NCBI GenBank assembly: GCA_017412445.1
Contig: JAFPYA010000356.1
Location: 1-13,371 of the forward strand
Direction: 5' to 3'
Length of the DNA: 13,371 nucleotides
Origin: Clostridia bacterium
Lineage (GTDB): Bacteria > Bacillota > Clostridia > Christensenellales > Aristaeellaceae
Shown here: piece after piece, positions 13,263 through 13,371 of the stretch
Layout of the letters: every line of letters begins with the position of its first letter
Position numbering within the stretch: the stretch's first letter is position 1
Translations under genes and position numbers: made by a program
Notes under the pieces: model-generated
The model's database searches: none
What the model saw: the letters and a program-made list of their open reading frames with translations, nothing else
What the model was told of the DNA's origin: nothing

Positions 13263-13371
13263 ATGAAAAAACAGATATTTGCAGCCCTTTTATTGATTTT
13301 TGTGTACTTATTTCCGTCAAGGGCGCTCGCTGTTCTGCGCGAGCCATACTCTACCGCGCCGACAAGCGAAA
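13263..13371 (+). CDS. exported protein of unknown function (3' truncated by window end)
   Basis: Only 36 codons are visible. ATG at 13263 is preceded at 8 bases by GGGAGGA (13248-13254). The peptide MKKQIFAALLLIFVYLFPSRALA is a clear Sec signal sequence with cleavage likely after ALA (residue 23), followed by VLREPYSTAPTSE. No lipobox is present. It lies 63 bases after cggR with no terminator seen between, so it may be co-transcribed. The mature part is too short to assign. Confidence 0.75.
   Translation, partial: MKKQIFAALLLIFVYLFPSRALAVLREPYSTAPTSE

Overview
The window looks like a chromosomal segment from a GC-rich member of the Bacillota, probably an uncultured Clostridia-type (gut-like) bacterium. 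The basis is strong AGGAGG ribosome binding sites, near-consensus sigma-A promoters, short MKK-type signal peptides, a CggR-type glycolytic regulator and an NrtR-type NAD regulator. Frequent ATA isoleucine and AGG arginine codons in GC-rich genes fit some Clostridia lineages. The lineage is inferred, not proven. I see no rRNA, tRNA, mobile element, phage gene, CRISPR array or origin.

Region 1 (1-2340, + strand) holds the 3' part of a Gfo/Idh/MocA oxidoreductase, a small lipocalin-like lipoprotein and a DUF362 protein with a CxCxxC motif, ending in a strong intrinsic terminator. Region 2 (2374-4247, + strand) is a single-gene unit with its own near-perfect promoter. It encodes an exported thioredoxin/TlpA-like protein with a long beta-rich C-terminal extension, and it also ends in a terminator.

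Region 3 (4259-8277, + strand) is the clearest functional system: a five-gene operon nrtR-pncA-nadE-nadD-pncB. The four enzymes make up the complete Preiss-Handler route: nicotinamide to nicotinate (PncA), nicotinate to NaMN (PncB), NaMN to NaAD (NadD), NaAD to NAD (NadE). The first gene encodes the Nudix-winged-helix regulator. Its promoter is flanked by a 21-bp palindrome and a second related site just past the -10, which suggests autoregulated NAD homeostasis.

Region 4 (8315-11980, - strand) is convergent with the NAD operon and shares a terminator region with it. It is a tight three-gene operon running right to left: a MATE exporter, an exported SurA/parvulin-like foldase and a GH43-like five-bladed beta-propeller glycosidase without a signal peptide. 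Region 5 (12072-13371, + strand) diverges from it. It starts with cggR, whose leader carries a good match to the known CggR operator half-site. The next gene, cut by the window end, encodes an exported protein rather than the usual gapA.

Nothing here is clearly a new type of system. The most rewarding parts are the compact regulated NAD salvage operon, the unusual thioredoxin fusion, and the apparent separation of cggR from its usual gapA neighbour.
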